From Sphingobium lactosutens (lineage in GTDB: Bacteria; Pseudomonadota; Alphaproteobacteria; Sphingomonadales; Sphingomonadaceae), in NCBI RefSeq assembly GCF_013393185.1, contig NZ_QJQX01000073.1, positions 1 through 64,000 of the forward strand: 64,000 nucleotides of DNA, given 5' to 3'. Both the position numbers and the translations under genes were made by a program. Of this stretch, positions 8,862 to 16,635 are shown piece by piece. How positions within the stretch are numbered: the first letter of the stretch is position 1; each line of letters opens with the position of its first letter. Below the pieces are notes generated by a model. It was not told where the DNA came from. It did not search any database and saw nothing but the letters and a program-made list of their open reading frames with translations.

Positions 8862-10457
8862 ATGACCATCAGTCGCCGCGACGCCATGACAGCCGCTCTT
8901 GCGGGGAGCGCGCTTGCGCTGGGAAGCGGGCGGGCAGTGGCATCGGAAGCCGCACCAGCTCAGACGGTCGACTGGAAACGCGGCCTGGACAATCAGCGGA
9001 TCGCCGATCTGGGCGAAGGGCGTTTCCTCAATCCGTTGATTTCGGGCGATCGCCCCGACCCCGCCATCCTGAAGGACGGCGCGGATTATTACATGACTTT
9101 CTCGACCTTCGAGAGCTATCCCGGCATCACCATCTGGCATAGCCGCGACCTGATCAACTGGCAGCCGCGCGGGGCGGCGCTCACCAGGAATATCGGGTCG
9201 GTCTGGGCAGTCAGCCTGGAAAAGCACAAGGGCCGCTATTTCCTCTATATTCCGATCAAGGCCGAGCCGAACAGCATCTTCGTCATTCATGCCAACAGCA
9301 TCGACGGGCCATGGAGCGACCCGATCGACCTGAAGCTGCACAACCATATCGACCCCTGCCACGCGGTGGGGGAGGATGGCAGCCGCTGGCTGTTCCTGTC
9401 GGGCGGCGACCGCATCCGTCTGTCCGACGACGGGCTGTCGACGGTCGGCGCGGTCGAGCATGTCTATGATCCCTGGCGCTATCCCGACACTTGGGATGTC
9501 GAGGGGTTCGCGCCTGAAGGACCGAAGATCCATCGCCATGGCGACTGGTTCTACATGCTGACCGCCGTGGGCGGCACGGCGGGGCCGCCGACCGGGCATA
9601 TGGTGATTGCCGCGCGATCGCGATCCATCCATGGGCCTTGGGAGCAGCATCCGAACAATCCGCTGGTCCATACCGAAAGCGCCGAGGAACGCTGGTGGTC
9701 GCGGGGCCATGCCAGCCTGGTCGAGGCGCCGGACAAGAGCTGGTGGGCACTCTATCATGGTTATGAGAATGGCCTCTGGACGCTGGGGCGGCAGACCTTG
9801 CTCGATCCGGTGGAATGGACCGCCGACGGCTGGTTCCGCATGACCGGCGGCGACCTGTCGCAGCCCATCGCGAAGCCGCGCGGCGGGCAGGCCTTGCCGC
9901 ATGGCATGGCGCTGTCAGACGATTTTCGCGACCTGAAGCTGGGCGCGAAATGGAATTTCTTCCGCCCGGCGCCCGACGAGGCAAGCCGGGCGCGGGTGGA
10001 GAAGGGCGCGCTGATCCTGAAGGGACGGGGAACGGCGCCGGTGGACTCCTCCCCGCTGCTGCTGATCGCGGGTGATCCGGCCTATGAGTTCCAGTGCGAT
10101 ATCGAGATTGCGCCGGGCGGGACGGCGGGGCTGCTGCTTTTCTATGACGACAAGCTCTATTGCGGGCTGGGCTTCGACGAGACCCGCTTCGTCACCCATC
10201 AATATGGGATTGAACGCGGGCGACCGGCCAATCCCCATGGCCGCCGGATGACCATGAAAGTGACCAACCGGCATCATGTCGTTTCCTATCATCTGAGCGG
10301 CGACGGCGGGAAGACATGGAGCCGGTTCGACCGGGGCATGGAAGTGTCGGGATATCATCATAATGTGCGCGGCGGATTTCTGATGCTGCGGCCGGGGCTT
10401 TACGCCGCCGGGCCAGGCGAAGCGCGCTTCCGGGATTTCCGGTTCCGGGCACTCTGA
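8862..10457 (+). CDS. Tat-exported GH43 glycosidase with C-terminal beta-sandwich
   Basis: This 531-residue protein starts at ATG 8862 after AAGGAG. Twin arginines (ISRRDAM) open a leader ending near AVASEA. The five-bladed GH43 domain spans about residues 45-340: RPDPAIL carries the general base Asp66, DPCHAVGEDG the pKa-modulating Asp164, and EGPKI the general acid Glu219. From about 350 to the end lies a concanavalin-like domain (FECQCDIEIAPGGTAGLL type) common in beta-xylosidase/arabinofuranosidase subfamilies. In this pectin locus it probably trims arabinose or xylose from side chains in the periplasm. Substrate is inferred. Confidence 0.85.
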   Translation: MTISRRDAMTAALAGSALALGSGRAVASEAAPAQTVDWKRGLDNQRIADLGEGRFLNPLISGDRPDPAILKDGADYYMTFSTFESYPGITIWHSRDLINWQPRGAALTRNIGSVWAVSLEKHKGRYFLYIPIKAEPNSIFVIHANSIDGPWSDPIDLKLHNHIDPCHAVGEDGSRWLFLSGGDRIRLSDDGLSTVGAVEHVYDPWRYPDTWDVEGFAPEGPKIHRHGDWFYMLTAVGGTAGPPTGHMVIAARSRSIHGPWEQHPNNPLVHTESAEERWWSRGHASLVEAPDKSWWALYHGYENGLWTLGRQTLLDPVEWTADGWFRMTGGDLSQPIAKPRGGQALPHGMALSDDFRDLKLGAKWNFFRPAPDEASRARVEKGALILKGRGTAPVDSSPLLLIAGDPAYEFQCDIEIAPGGTAGLLLFYDDKLYCGLGFDETRFVTHQYGIERGRPANPHGRRMTMKVTNRHHVVSYHLSGDGGKTWSRFDRGMEVSGYHHNVRGGFLMLRPGLYAAGPGEARFRDFRFRAL

Positions 10458-10681
10458 CCCCGTGTTTCCGGCAAAGACTCGCTCGAACGCCGCCGAGGGC
10501 AGCAGGAGCCAGGAATGATGATCGCGATCTCGCTGATCGTGTATGTGAAGATGCGCGACACGGCGCAGCACAGCCTGATCCGTGAGGATTGAAGGCGCGC
10601 GGCTGTGAAACCGACAGCGATCTGGACAATCCCATCGGGGTTTTATGCGCGGTTGGGATGAGGGATGGATTTAACATAATC

Positions 10682-10747
10682 CTTATTATCGATCATTTCG
10701 ATAATAAGTGCCGGCGGTTAATCGACCCGATCGACCAACCGCCGGCA
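10682..10747. terminator. Back-to-back hairpins between convergent GH43 and LuxR genes
   Basis: CTTATTATCGA pairs perfectly with TCGATAATAAG (10682-10708, loop TCATT). It is followed immediately by TGCCGGCGGTT pairing with AACCGCCGGCA (10709-10747, 17-base loop). The two perfect 11-bp stems, one AT-rich and one GC-rich, occupy the 320-base gap between convergent genes and are probably a bidirectional terminator. The rest of 10458-10779 holds no convincing gene. Confidence 0.6.
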
Positions 10748-10779
10748 CTGGAACGGCACTCGAAACCCGCAGCCCCTCT

Positions 10780-11511
10780 TCAGTTCGCCATGGCCAGCTT
10801 CAGATTGGCGGCCGGCCTTGCCGAACCCATTACGGGAGCAATGGATGCCATGTCGCTGGCGTCACCCGCCATGCCGCGGCTGACGGCCCAGATTGCGGCC
10901 TGCGTGCGGTTGCGGACCCGCAATTTGCGCAGGATGGCCTTGATATGCACCTTCACCGTGGCATCGGCGATCTGGAGCCGGCGGGAAATGACCTTGTTCG
11001 GTTCTCCTTCCACTAGGCAGCGCAGGATATCGACCTCCCGGGTCGAGAGGCTGTTGCCGATCGCCCCCGTGCTCCAATGATTGGGCAGTGACGAAAATTG
11101 CGATTTTCCAAGGGATTCAGCGATCTGCGACGGAAGAACCTTTTCTCCCAACGCCGTCAGCCTGAGCGCACTGGCCAGCGGCCGGCAGGATATCTGCTTG
11201 ACGATATAGCCATCGACGGCACCGGTCATGAATGCGCGCGAGACATCTTCCAGTCCATATTCGTCCGCCATTATGACGATCCGGGAACTGGGAAAGCGTG
11301 CCCGCACTTCTTCACATGTAGCGAGGCCGTCATTGATATCGATCGCGTCGACGACGATTACCGTGTCCCCGTCCATTTCGCCATCGAGATCGAGCGGCCG
11401 GGAAACGGCATCATCGATCAGAAAATCTTCATCGATCAGGATTCGCCTCAATCCTTCCCGAATAATTTCATTCTTGCCCACAATGGCCAAATGAACTTGT
11501 GTGTCCAACAT
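10780..11511 (-). CDS. LuxR/FixJ-family response regulator with degenerate receiver
   Basis: This 243-residue protein starts at ATG 11511, preceded by GGGGAGGAA. A GTG 18 bases upstream has the purine run directly against it and is less likely. Residues 1-115 form a receiver-like domain: Asp55 (VVDAID) and Lys105 (GYIVK) are kept, but the metal-binding acidic pair is replaced by Gly-Lys (IVGKNE, residues 10-15) and the switch Thr/Ser by Ala (VIMADE). Residues about 155-215 form a GerE/LuxR helix-turn-helix (LSTREVDILRCL, then ADATVKVHIKAIL). It is a DNA-binding regulator of unknown targets. No partner kinase is adjacent. Confidence 0.85.
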   Translation of the reverse strand: MLDTQVHLAIVGKNEIIREGLRRILIDEDFLIDDAVSRPLDLDGEMDGDTVIVVDAIDINDGLATCEEVRARFPSSRIVIMADEYGLEDVSRAFMTGAVDGYIVKQISCRPLASALRLTALGEKVLPSQIAESLGKSQFSSLPNHWSTGAIGNSLSTREVDILRCLVEGEPNKVISRRLQIADATVKVHIKAILRKLRVRNRTQAAIWAVSRGMAGDASDMASIAPVMGSARPAANLKLAMAN

Positions 11512-11922
11512 GTCCGATTTCCTCCCCACAGACGGTAACCACGGAACATGCGACCAATACAGGGAATTATCATATTCCCATTTTTATGATTCTATGGTGT
11601 TAGACTTAGCATAAATTTGTCATCAAAAAATATAGCAGTTTAAGATTCCCTTATCACCTGAAGAAATTGGTGGATGTACCAAAGCGGGATGAGATGCTTC
11701 AGGGGAAGTATCCTCCCCCTGTCCTTCACCGGCTTCATTCCAAGGATGGATTAGGGCCAAAGTCGGCCGAACGCATCAGGGCGCGAATGGCGACATGGTC
11801 GATCGAACGGGTAATGCGATCACATGCCGCCTTGACGCTGGCGGAAGACCAGGCCCCTCATCCCAAAGCGATAATCAAAAGACAGATGGAGCCGTAACGA
11901 AATAATCCCATCGTTCGCACGC
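11512..11922. promoter_or_regulatory. AT-rich promoter region of the LuxR gene with a palindrome
   Basis: This gap is distinctly AT-rich. GGGAATTATCATATTCCC at 11562-11579 has matching six-base arms (GGGAAT/ATTCCC) and lies about 50-70 bases upstream of the LuxR start, so autoregulation is possible. An open frame at 11667-11897 begins with TTG and has codon use unlike the neighbours, so it is not called as a gene. Confidence 0.4.
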
Positions 11923-12000
11923 CTAGTGGTCCGATTCTGACATTCGGCACCGCTGGAGGCCATGTCGCACACGAATGTCAGAATCTGTTCGGACCACTAG
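11923..12000. repeat. Imperfect palindromic element, copy 1
   Basis: The left arm CTAGTGGTCCG+ATTCTGACATTCG (11923-11946) pairs with the right arm ending CGGACCACTAG (11972-12000). A five-base bulge (CTGTT) on the right separates the outer 11-bp and inner 13-bp stems. The loop is about 25 bases. It has the same plan as the element at 12009-12095. Confidence 0.75.
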
Positions 12001-12008
12001 AAATATGT

Positions 12009-12095
12009 GATTCTAGTGGATTTTACGATTTTGACATTTGCAGACCCATCCCAGCCGCCAGGGGATGCAAATGTCAAAATCAATCCACTAGAATC
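12009..12095. repeat. Imperfect palindromic element, copy 2, overlapping a TBDR stop codon
   Basis: GATTCTAGTGGATT plus GATTTTGACATTTGCA (12009-12042, with a four-base bulge TTAC) pairs with 12066-12095. It shares CTAGTGG and ATTyTGACATTyG with copy 1, and the variable positions change together with their pairing partners. Its right arm covers the last codons and TAG stop of the neighbouring TBDR on the minus strand, so it may end that transcript. Confidence 0.75.
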
Positions 12096-14208
12096 TCCGG
12101 TTCAGGCTGATCATGAACGTCCGCGGTTCGCCGGGGGTCGTGCGAGTCAGGGACGCGGTCGGGAAATAGCGGGCGTTAAAGATATTGCGGACATTGGCCT
12201 GCAGCGACCAGTCATCGATCGTGTAGAACAAGGCCGCATCTACCAGCGTATAGGCCTTGAGCGCAAAGGGTGCGGTTGCGCCCACGACTGCGGAGGCGGT
12301 ACTCGCCATCCGGCCGCTTTCATGATGCACCCCCAGCCCCGCCCCCAGATTGGCCAGCGCTCCATCCTGAATGGTGTAGCGGCCCCAGGCGTTGGCGATG
12401 TAATGCGGAATGGAGCCTAGTCTGGACCCGACCTGCAACCGGTTGTCGGCTGTGACGATGGCGTCCAGATAGGTGAAGGCGCCGGTCAGTTCCATGCCCG
12501 GCGCCGGTCGCCATGCCGCCTCGGCCTCGACGCCGCGGGTTCGCTGTTCGCCGGTCAGCACATAGACGTTGGGCAGCACGGCGTCCGCAGTCGCCACATT
12601 GGTGCGGGTGAGCTGGAACAGCGTGACCATGCCGGTCAGGCTGCCGTCGCCCCGCGCCAGCTTCACGCCGCCTTCATAATTGACGCCGCGCTCGGGCGGC
12701 AGCGGCGTACCGTCTGCCGATTTGTAAGTGCCTTGCGGATTGAAGGATTTGGCATAGTTGACATAGAATGATGCCCAGTCGGTCAGTGCCAGCGTGGCGC
12801 CCGCGCGCGGACTGAAGGCATTGTCGTTCACTTCCGGGCTGGGCGTGCCATTGCTGTTCGTGCGGCTGATCGCCTTGTCCCAGCGACCGCCCAGCGTGAC
12901 CGTCAGCCCCTCGCCGAGCTTGACATGGTCCTGTATATAGATGCCGCGCTGCCTGGACAGGATGGCATAGGTCGTCGACGGAACGGCGGGATTATGGCTG
13001 CTGACCGTACCATAGACCGGATCATAGAGGTCCAGCGCATAGGGCATGCTGGTATCGTAGAGGTTGGTGTCATGGGCCGAACGTCGGCCATAATCCACGC
13101 CGATCAGCAGATAATGGTTGAGCGACCCGGTATCGAACCGCAGGCTGGCATTGGTGTCGACGCGGAAATATCTGCCATGCTGGTCATAAGGGCCATAGAA
13201 GGCGCGTGTCACTGTCCGGCGATCAGCGGATATGCCGGTGATGAACAGCCAGTTGTCCCAGCTGTTATGGAAGTCCTGATAGCGCAGCGACTGGTGGATG
13301 GCGACAGCATCGCTTAACTTATGGTCGAATACATAGCCCAGATTCCAATAGTCATTGTTCTGGACCGCCGGATATTCACCATCATTGATCGACAGGCGCC
13401 GGCTGAGTTTGCCGTTGGGATTGGGCAGCGCCGTGCCATAGGCCGTGGTCGGGGACCAGGGATTGATATGGTCGTCGACATAGCGGCCGAGCAGCGTCAA
13501 TGTCGTGTCGGCATCCGGTTTCCAGGTGAGTGAAGGCGCCAGGAAAATCCGGCGCTGCCCCGAATGATGGACGAAGAAATCCTGGTCGCGATAGACCACG
13601 GGCAGCCGGGCCAGCAGCGTCCCGGCTTCGTTCAACGGGCCGTTGGCGTCCAGCGTGATTTCCTTGAAATCATAGGAGCCGCCGGCAATGCCCATATCGA
13701 GGAAGGCCTGATCCTGCGGGCGCTTGCTGACCAGGTTCACCATGCCCGAAATCGGTCCCTGACCGAACAGCCCGGATGCCGGCCCCTTGACCACCTCGAC
13801 CCGTTCCAGCGCCGTCATCTCCGACGTGCCATAGCCGGTATCGTCGAGCAGGCCATCCAGATAGGTCGCGCCGGTGGATGCATTGAATCCGCGGATGTTG
13901 AAGCCGTCGAAAAAGCCGTAATTGTTGCTGCGGGACACGCCGGCGACATTGAAGAGCGCATCGGCAATGCGGCGCACCCCCTGCCCCTCCAGCAATTCGC
14001 GGGGAATGACCGAGATGGCCTGGCTGCTTTCTAGGGGCGCTATGTCCGCCTTGGCTGCGATGGGCGCTTCGAGCAGTTGGGCCGTAACGGTTATGTCATC
14101 GCGGGTTGCCGCCATCGGCGCGTCGTCGGATGATGCGCTCGCGACGGCGGGCAACGACATGGCGGATAGGATCAGCAGGCTGCTGGAGATCGACAGGCAT
14201 GTTTTCAT
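12088..14208 (-). CDS. TonB-dependent siderophore receptor 1
   Basis: This 706-residue receptor starts at ATG 14208 with a signal peptide ending near AVASAS. The TonB box region reads DDITVTAQ. The plug carries SQAISVIPRELLEGQG, FNIRGF, and the family block ERVEVVKGPASGLFGQGPISGMVN, characteristic of FhuA/FpvA/FecA-type ferric siderophore receptors. The barrel ends in NRRF. It is near the DUF3649-PepSY-DUF3325 operon on the same strand, and upstream overlapping dyads resemble Fur sites. Ferric siderophore import is well supported, but the particular siderophore is unknown. Confidence 0.9.
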   Translation of the reverse strand: MKTCLSISSSLLILSAMSLPAVASASSDDAPMAATRDDITVTAQLLEAPIAAKADIAPLESSQAISVIPRELLEGQGVRRIADALFNVAGVSRSNNYGFFDGFNIRGFNASTGATYLDGLLDDTGYGTSEMTALERVEVVKGPASGLFGQGPISGMVNLVSKRPQDQAFLDMGIAGGSYDFKEITLDANGPLNEAGTLLARLPVVYRDQDFFVHHSGQRRIFLAPSLTWKPDADTTLTLLGRYVDDHINPWSPTTAYGTALPNPNGKLSRRLSINDGEYPAVQNNDYWNLGYVFDHKLSDAVAIHQSLRYQDFHNSWDNWLFITGISADRRTVTRAFYGPYDQHGRYFRVDTNASLRFDTGSLNHYLLIGVDYGRRSAHDTNLYDTSMPYALDLYDPVYGTVSSHNPAVPSTTYAILSRQRGIYIQDHVKLGEGLTVTLGGRWDKAISRTNSNGTPSPEVNDNAFSPRAGATLALTDWASFYVNYAKSFNPQGTYKSADGTPLPPERGVNYEGGVKLARGDGSLTGMVTLFQLTRTNVATADAVLPNVYVLTGEQRTRGVEAEAAWRPAPGMELTGAFTYLDAIVTADNRLQVGSRLGSIPHYIANAWGRYTIQDGALANLGAGLGVHHESGRMASTASAVVGATAPFALKAYTLVDAALFYTIDDWSLQANVRNIFNARYFPTASLTRTTPGEPRTFMISLNRRF

Positions 14209-14241
14209 AAAGCCCCCATTATGTGGAGGGCGGCCTAGTAT

Positions 14242-14272
14242 TATTGCTATAGACTCGCAATAGCTAAATTGC
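14242..14272 (-). promoter_or_regulatory. Probable Fur-type operator upstream of siderophore receptor 1
   Basis: Two overlapping dyads lie 34-64 bases upstream of the start: TATTGC...GCAATA (14242-14262, 21 bp) and GCAAT...ATTGC (14257-14272). The minus-strand core TGCGAGTCTATAGCA resembles an alphaproteobacterial TGC-N9-GCA Fur/Irr pattern. Overlapping copies are common at iron-repressed promoters. It is weaker than the box at 16602. Confidence 0.5.
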
Positions 14273-14311
14273 AATCATGCCGTTTTCGACTGCCGACCAT
14301 ATGCGCCGGCC

Positions 14312-14635
14312 TCATGCGCCGATCATCATCAGCAATGGCGCGAGAAGTAGCGAAGGCACCGCCAGCGTCAGGGCCAGCCGCGATCGCCAGGACTGGAGCA
14401 GCACGAAGAGCGCGCCGGCGACGCACATCTGCCAGATCCAGGCCACCAGCCCCTGCGACGGCCCGACACGCCATATGGCCACGATCAGCGCCGCGGCCAG
14501 CAACAGCCAGCCGATCAGCCGGGCCGTGCGCGGGGATGGCATCGCCGGTAGAGGCGGCGCCGGGCGATGCTTCTTGACGGCGAGCGCCAAGCTGACAAGC
14601 GCGGCATAGCTGATCAGGCCGGTTTCAAGCGACAT
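14312..14635 (-). CDS. DUF3325-like inner-membrane protein of an iron-uptake operon
   Basis: This 107-residue protein is taken from ATG 14635, which overlaps the end of the PepSY gene by 11 bases. It is largely hydrophobic, with about three membrane helices (ISYAALVSLALAV, LIGWLLLAAALIVAIW, LALTLAVPSLLLAPLLMM). Size and position directly behind a PepSY protein match DUF3325 proteins that accompany siderophore receptors in Proteobacteria. The molecular function is unknown. Support of siderophore reduction or transport in the inner membrane is inference from the operon. Confidence 0.65.
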   Translation of the reverse strand: MSLETGLISYAALVSLALAVKKHRPAPPLPAMPSPRTARLIGWLLLAAALIVAIWRVGPSQGLVAWIWQMCVAGALFVLLQSWRSRLALTLAVPSLLLAPLLMMIGA

Positions 14636-16238
14636 CTGCAGCCTCCCGGGCTGGGGCGACCGCCGGCATGGCGGTCGGTCGGGGCGTCCGTCGCTTCGAT
14701 GCCGGAGCGGTCTTGACCTGACCCGCACGCCACGCGCCGAAACCCAGCAGCGCAGCGATGGCGATCATCGCTCCATCGAAGGACAGGAACAACCAGTCTC
14801 CACCCGCGATGCTGGCGAACAGGCCGCGATCGGTCGTCGCCATATTGACCAGCGGCAACGCGGCAAAGGCGGCGGCGGACAGCGCCAGCGCCTCGACCCA
14901 GGCGCGCCGCACCGGGCGCAGCAGGGCCAGCGCCGCCATCCCGAACCAGGTCCAGAACATCGCCTTCACCTCCAGCTCCGCCCGCCCCTCCAGTCCGGCC
15001 GGGATCAGCCGGTTGGAGAGCAGGAAGGCGGCCATGCCGGCGGGCAGGCAGGCGATGGTGGCGATGTTCAGTCGCTCCACCAGGCGGAAGCCGAAAAAGG
15101 GCCTGGCGCCCGGCTTGCGCCGCTTGGCGGTCCAGAGCAGCAAACCCGTGCCGACCATGGCCGTACCCGTGAGGCCCAGCAGGAAATAGGTCCAGCGCAG
15201 CACCGGCCCGGCGAAATTGCCCAGATGCAGGCCCAGCATTACGCCGGCGGTCGTCAGCGCCGGTCCCGGCGGCGCCGATTGCGTCAGCTTCGCGCCGGTC
15301 GCGCCCGAATAGGTGATGGATTCGCCGCGCGCGTTCAGCCGTTCTGCGCCGCTGCGCAGGATCGTCACGGTCGCCGCCGCGTCATTCGGATTGCGGATGA
15401 CGATGGTGCGCGGACGCCCACCCTGCCATTCGCGCGAGGCGGCGTCGACCAGCGGGCCGATCGGCTGGAGCGGCACGGCTTTGCCCAGCGCCTTGCCGTC
15501 GGGTTCGGTGCCATAGGCATCGGTGTAGAAGGCCGCCGGCTTGGGATAGTTGGCCGCGATCGGCCAGGGCATGTACATGACGAACAAGGTGATAAGCCCG
15601 GTATAGGTAATCATGGCGTGGAAAGGCAGCGCCAGCACCGCCGAGACATTATGCGCGTCGAGCCAGCTCCTCTGCCCCTTGTTCCAGCGCAGGGTGAAGA
15701 AATCGACGAAGATCCGCTTATGCGTGATCACACCGGATATGATGGCGGTCAGCATGAAGATGGCGCACAGGCCGGCAAGCCAGCGGCCCCAGGGATGGGG
15801 AAGCTGAAGCTGGAAATGGAAGCGGTAGAAATGCTCGCCGCCCCGCGTTTCCCGCGCGTTCAGCGGTTCACCGGTGGCTGGGTCCAGGTTGATCTCCGCC
15901 CTGCGCTTGCGCGGCGCCTTCGCCTCGGCGTCGGGCTTGGGCATGGCGAAGATGCGCGTTTCCGGCGTGCGGTCGTCGGGCAGATAGATATACCATTGCA
16001 GGTCGTCGGGCGACGTCGCCTGCATATGCGCAACGGCAGTTTCCGCCGCCTGTCGCGGGGCCACCGGCGCGAGATGCAGTTCCGGCTGCATCCAGCGGGT
16101 GATTTCGGGCCGGAAATAGCTGGCCGTACCGGTCAGGAACATGGCGAACAGAATCCAGCCGGCCAGCAGGCCCAGCCAAGTGTGGATCCACGCCATCGAC
16201 TGGCGCAACCCCTTCTCGTCCGATGCCGCCTTGCTCAT
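14625..16238 (-). CDS. PepSY-associated transmembrane protein
   Basis: This 537-residue inner-membrane protein starts at ATG 16238, overlapping the DUF3649 stop by four bases. It opens with HTWLGLLAGWILFAMFLTGT, the helix-plus-histidine entry of PepSY_TM proteins. Further paired helices follow (LAGLCAIFMLTAIISGVI with HKRIF; VSAVLALPFHAMITYTGLI; a C-terminal group of four). Conserved histidines near helix ends fit haem binding as in FoxB/PiuB-like siderophore reductases. With TBDRs on both sides and Fur sites, it probably reduces ferric siderophores at the inner membrane. That role is inferred from family and context. Confidence 0.85.
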   Translation of the reverse strand: MSKAASDEKGLRQSMAWIHTWLGLLAGWILFAMFLTGTASYFRPEITRWMQPELHLAPVAPRQAAETAVAHMQATSPDDLQWYIYLPDDRTPETRIFAMPKPDAEAKAPRKRRAEINLDPATGEPLNARETRGGEHFYRFHFQLQLPHPWGRWLAGLCAIFMLTAIISGVITHKRIFVDFFTLRWNKGQRSWLDAHNVSAVLALPFHAMITYTGLITLFVMYMPWPIAANYPKPAAFYTDAYGTEPDGKALGKAVPLQPIGPLVDAASREWQGGRPRTIVIRNPNDAAATVTILRSGAERLNARGESITYSGATGAKLTQSAPPGPALTTAGVMLGLHLGNFAGPVLRWTYFLLGLTGTAMVGTGLLLWTAKRRKPGARPFFGFRLVERLNIATIACLPAGMAAFLLSNRLIPAGLEGRAELEVKAMFWTWFGMAALALLRPVRRAWVEALALSAAAFAALPLVNMATTDRGLFASIAGGDWLFLSFDGAMIAIAALLGFGAWRAGQVKTAPASKRRTPRPTAMPAVAPAREAADVA

Positions 16239-16543
16239 GGCCGCGACCCGATCGCGATCGTGAGGCCCGCCGACAGCAGCGCGCTTCCCCAGATGACCAG
16301 CGCTACCTTGAGCAGGCTGCGCTCGTGAAAGGCCCAGAGGCCGAACGAGGCGAGGATCAGGAAGGAGAGGATCATGCCCCAGAGCGTTGCCTCCACCCGT
16401 GCGATCGGCAGCAAACGTGCGCCCAAGGAAGCGATACCGGCGGCTGCGGCATAGCCGCCCACCAGCGCGGTGACGCACCGCGCGATCATATGCCAGGCAC
16501 GGCGCGACGGCAGGAAAGATGGCAATAGGCTTTGGCGGTTCAT
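16235..16543 (-). CDS. DUF3649-like small membrane protein
   Basis: This 102-residue protein starts at ATG 16543, with AGGGGA upstream. It has three predicted membrane helices (ALVGGYAAAAGIASLGARLL, TLWGMILSFLILASFGLWAF, SLLKVALVIWGSALLSAGLTI). It is the first gene of a tightly coupled operon with the PepSY and DUF3325 genes (ATGA overlap at 16235-16238) and is divergent from a siderophore receptor across a Fur box. Gene order and size match DUF3649 proteins of iron-uptake loci. The biochemical role is not known. Confidence 0.7.
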   Translation of the reverse strand: MNRQSLLPSFLPSRRAWHMIARCVTALVGGYAAAAGIASLGARLLPIARVEATLWGMILSFLILASFGLWAFHERSLLKVALVIWGSALLSAGLTIAIGSRP

Positions 16544-16601
16544 ACCGGTCCCCTGTGGCATGTGGGGTTGCGCATAGCCAAGCATGGCCCTAGTGGCAAA
16601 C

Positions 16602-16620
16602 GCGAATTATTATCATTCGC
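16602..16620. promoter_or_regulatory. Fur box in divergent iron promoter
   Basis: GCGAATTATTATCATTCGC is a 19-base dyad whose arms match at eight of nine positions around a central T, closely following the Fur-box layout. It lies 16 bases before the start of the TBDR gene and 58 bases from the DUF3649 start, so one site could repress both directions. Confidence 0.8.
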
Positions 16621-16635
16621 AAACATGGGGGATTT

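Noticed and set aside
5733..9902. Very long open frame (1389 codons) on the minus strand opposite the TBDR and GH43 gene
   Set aside because: It is antisense to two genes with clear family motifs, has no recognisable domain, and its R/A/G-rich composition is typical of antisense frames in GC-rich DNA.
10515..10592. 25-codon frame starting MMIAISLIVYVK with a weak AGGA upstream
   Set aside because: Too short to support; possibly a remnant of a lost membrane-protein gene, but nothing confirms it.
11667..11897. 76-codon frame starting at TTG
   Set aside because: Third-position base use is unlike neighbouring genes, no family features, and it lies in an AT-rich promoter region.
16589..16596. 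CTAGTGG near the Fur box, matching the end of the 11923-12095 elements
   Set aside because: Only seven bases match and no complementary arm is present.
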